Assembly (NCBI GenBank): GCA_003022565.1
Contig: PXTN01000013.1
Location: 1 to 33,076, forward strand
Direction: 5' to 3'
DNA from: Bacteroidetes bacterium QS_3_64_15
GTDB lineage: Bacteria > Bacteroidota > Rhodothermia > Rhodothermales > Salinibacteraceae
Length of the DNA stretch: 33,076 bases
Part shown: positions 32,918-33,076 of the stretch, in pieces
Position numbering within the stretch: position 1 is the first letter of the stretch
Layout of the letters: each line of letters opens with the position of its first letter
Notes under the pieces: model-generated
Seen by the model: the letters and a program-made list of their open reading frames with translations, nothing else
Databases searched by the model: none
Told to the model about the DNA's origin: nothing
Position numbers and translations under genes: made by a program

Positions 32918-33076
32918 GTATAACCCAGCGCTGCGTCCTGATGCCGACAGCGCAGGGGGGTTCTCAGAGTCTGTTTTGATCGCTCTTGTGTAGAAGGCGG
33001 CAGTTCTCAGTAGAGGCCGGTGCAGAATCTGCCCTCCCTGCTTCCTCCCGTAGAGAGATTCAAAAGGGCGACCATT
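32918..33076 (+). other. Left half of a third attC-like site, cut by the window edge
   Basis: GTATAAC at 32918-32924 is the exact complement of the unit-3 start GTTATAC (32451-32457). It is followed by a 6-nt spacer-like CCAGCG and then CTGCGTCCTGATGCC, which would be the L'' box. No complementary L' or GTTAT box occurs before the window ends. A local GCGCTG/CAGCGC stem is present at about 32928-32953. Confidence 0.4.

Larger units (their letters stand above)
29780..33076 (+). mobile_element. Integron-type gene cassette array without integrase (CALIN-like)
   Basis: Three successive units each start with a GTTAT... box and end with its exact reverse complement: GTTATGTGC (29780) and GCACATAAC (31701); GTTATGCGGC (31888) and GCCGCATAAC (32435); GTTATAC (32451) and GTATAAC (32918). 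This is expected of integron cassettes, because the R' half at the cassette start and the R'' box at its end belong to one attC site in the circular form. All genes in the region point the same way, start 43-79 nt after a boundary, and have mixed, lower-GC codon use than glgA. No integrase gene is in the window. Confidence 0.55.

Overview
The window looks like chromosome from a high-GC, halophilic-type member of the Bacteroidota/Rhodothermota, most like Salinibacter. The evidence is the very acidic secreted proteins, Oar/SusC-like TonB-dependent receptors (TBDRs) with an N-terminal carboxypeptidase-regulatory domain, many lipoproteins with a GC-D/Q lipobox, two proteins with a C-terminal type IX secretion (T9SS) sorting domain, and few Shine-Dalgarno sites. 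The assignment is by recognition, not by search.

Region 1 (1-17.8 kb, minus strand) is an outer-membrane uptake and secreted-enzyme region. Three large TBDRs start at 7452, 13520 and 17598. The first is followed by an OB-fold/Calx-beta lipoprotein and then a secreted endonuclease I that runs off the left edge, which suggests a nucleic-acid or phosphate scavenging operon. The second is followed by a PKD/spondin-type lipoprotein. The second and third are tandem paralogues whose roughly 210-nt 5' leaders were duplicated with them, including a 45-nt block that is identical in both. All three TBDRs share a CTATTAT-N9/10-AAAGAA motif upstream.

Region 2 (18-21.2 kb) holds small housekeeping or unknown genes: a DUF6503 lipoprotein, a SPOR-domain lipoprotein, a carbon-nitrogen hydrolase with Met where the catalytic Lys is expected, a four-helix membrane protein and a DUF2905 protein.

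Region 3 (21.4-26.6 kb, plus strand) is a run of three surface beta-propeller proteins: a choice-of-anchor-B protein with a T9SS tail, a YVTN-type lipoprotein and an FG-GAP/VCBS protein with a T9SS tail.

Region 4 (26.9-29.5 kb) is a glycogen pair, glgC then glgA. A 27-bp imperfect stem separates them. The glgA product lacks the segment that normally follows its N-terminal GGA loop.

Region 5 (29.78 kb to the right edge) has lower GC and mixed codon use, and carries the most unusual signal. Three gene units each begin with a GTTAT... sequence that is the exact reverse complement (9, 10 and 7 nt) of a ...ATAAC sequence at their own 3' end. The first junction between units folds as a long attC-like site with paired R and L boxes, symmetric 6-nt spacers and two extrahelical bases on the same arm. 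The second junction looks like the same site with its hairpin deleted. The third runs off the window. I read this as an integron cassette array without an integrase in view (CALIN-like). It carries a DUF2007-like protein, an alpha/beta hydrolase, a toxin-antitoxin pair with a frameshifted toxin, and a small membrane protein.

I saw no tRNA, rRNA, CRISPR array, transposase or integrase.
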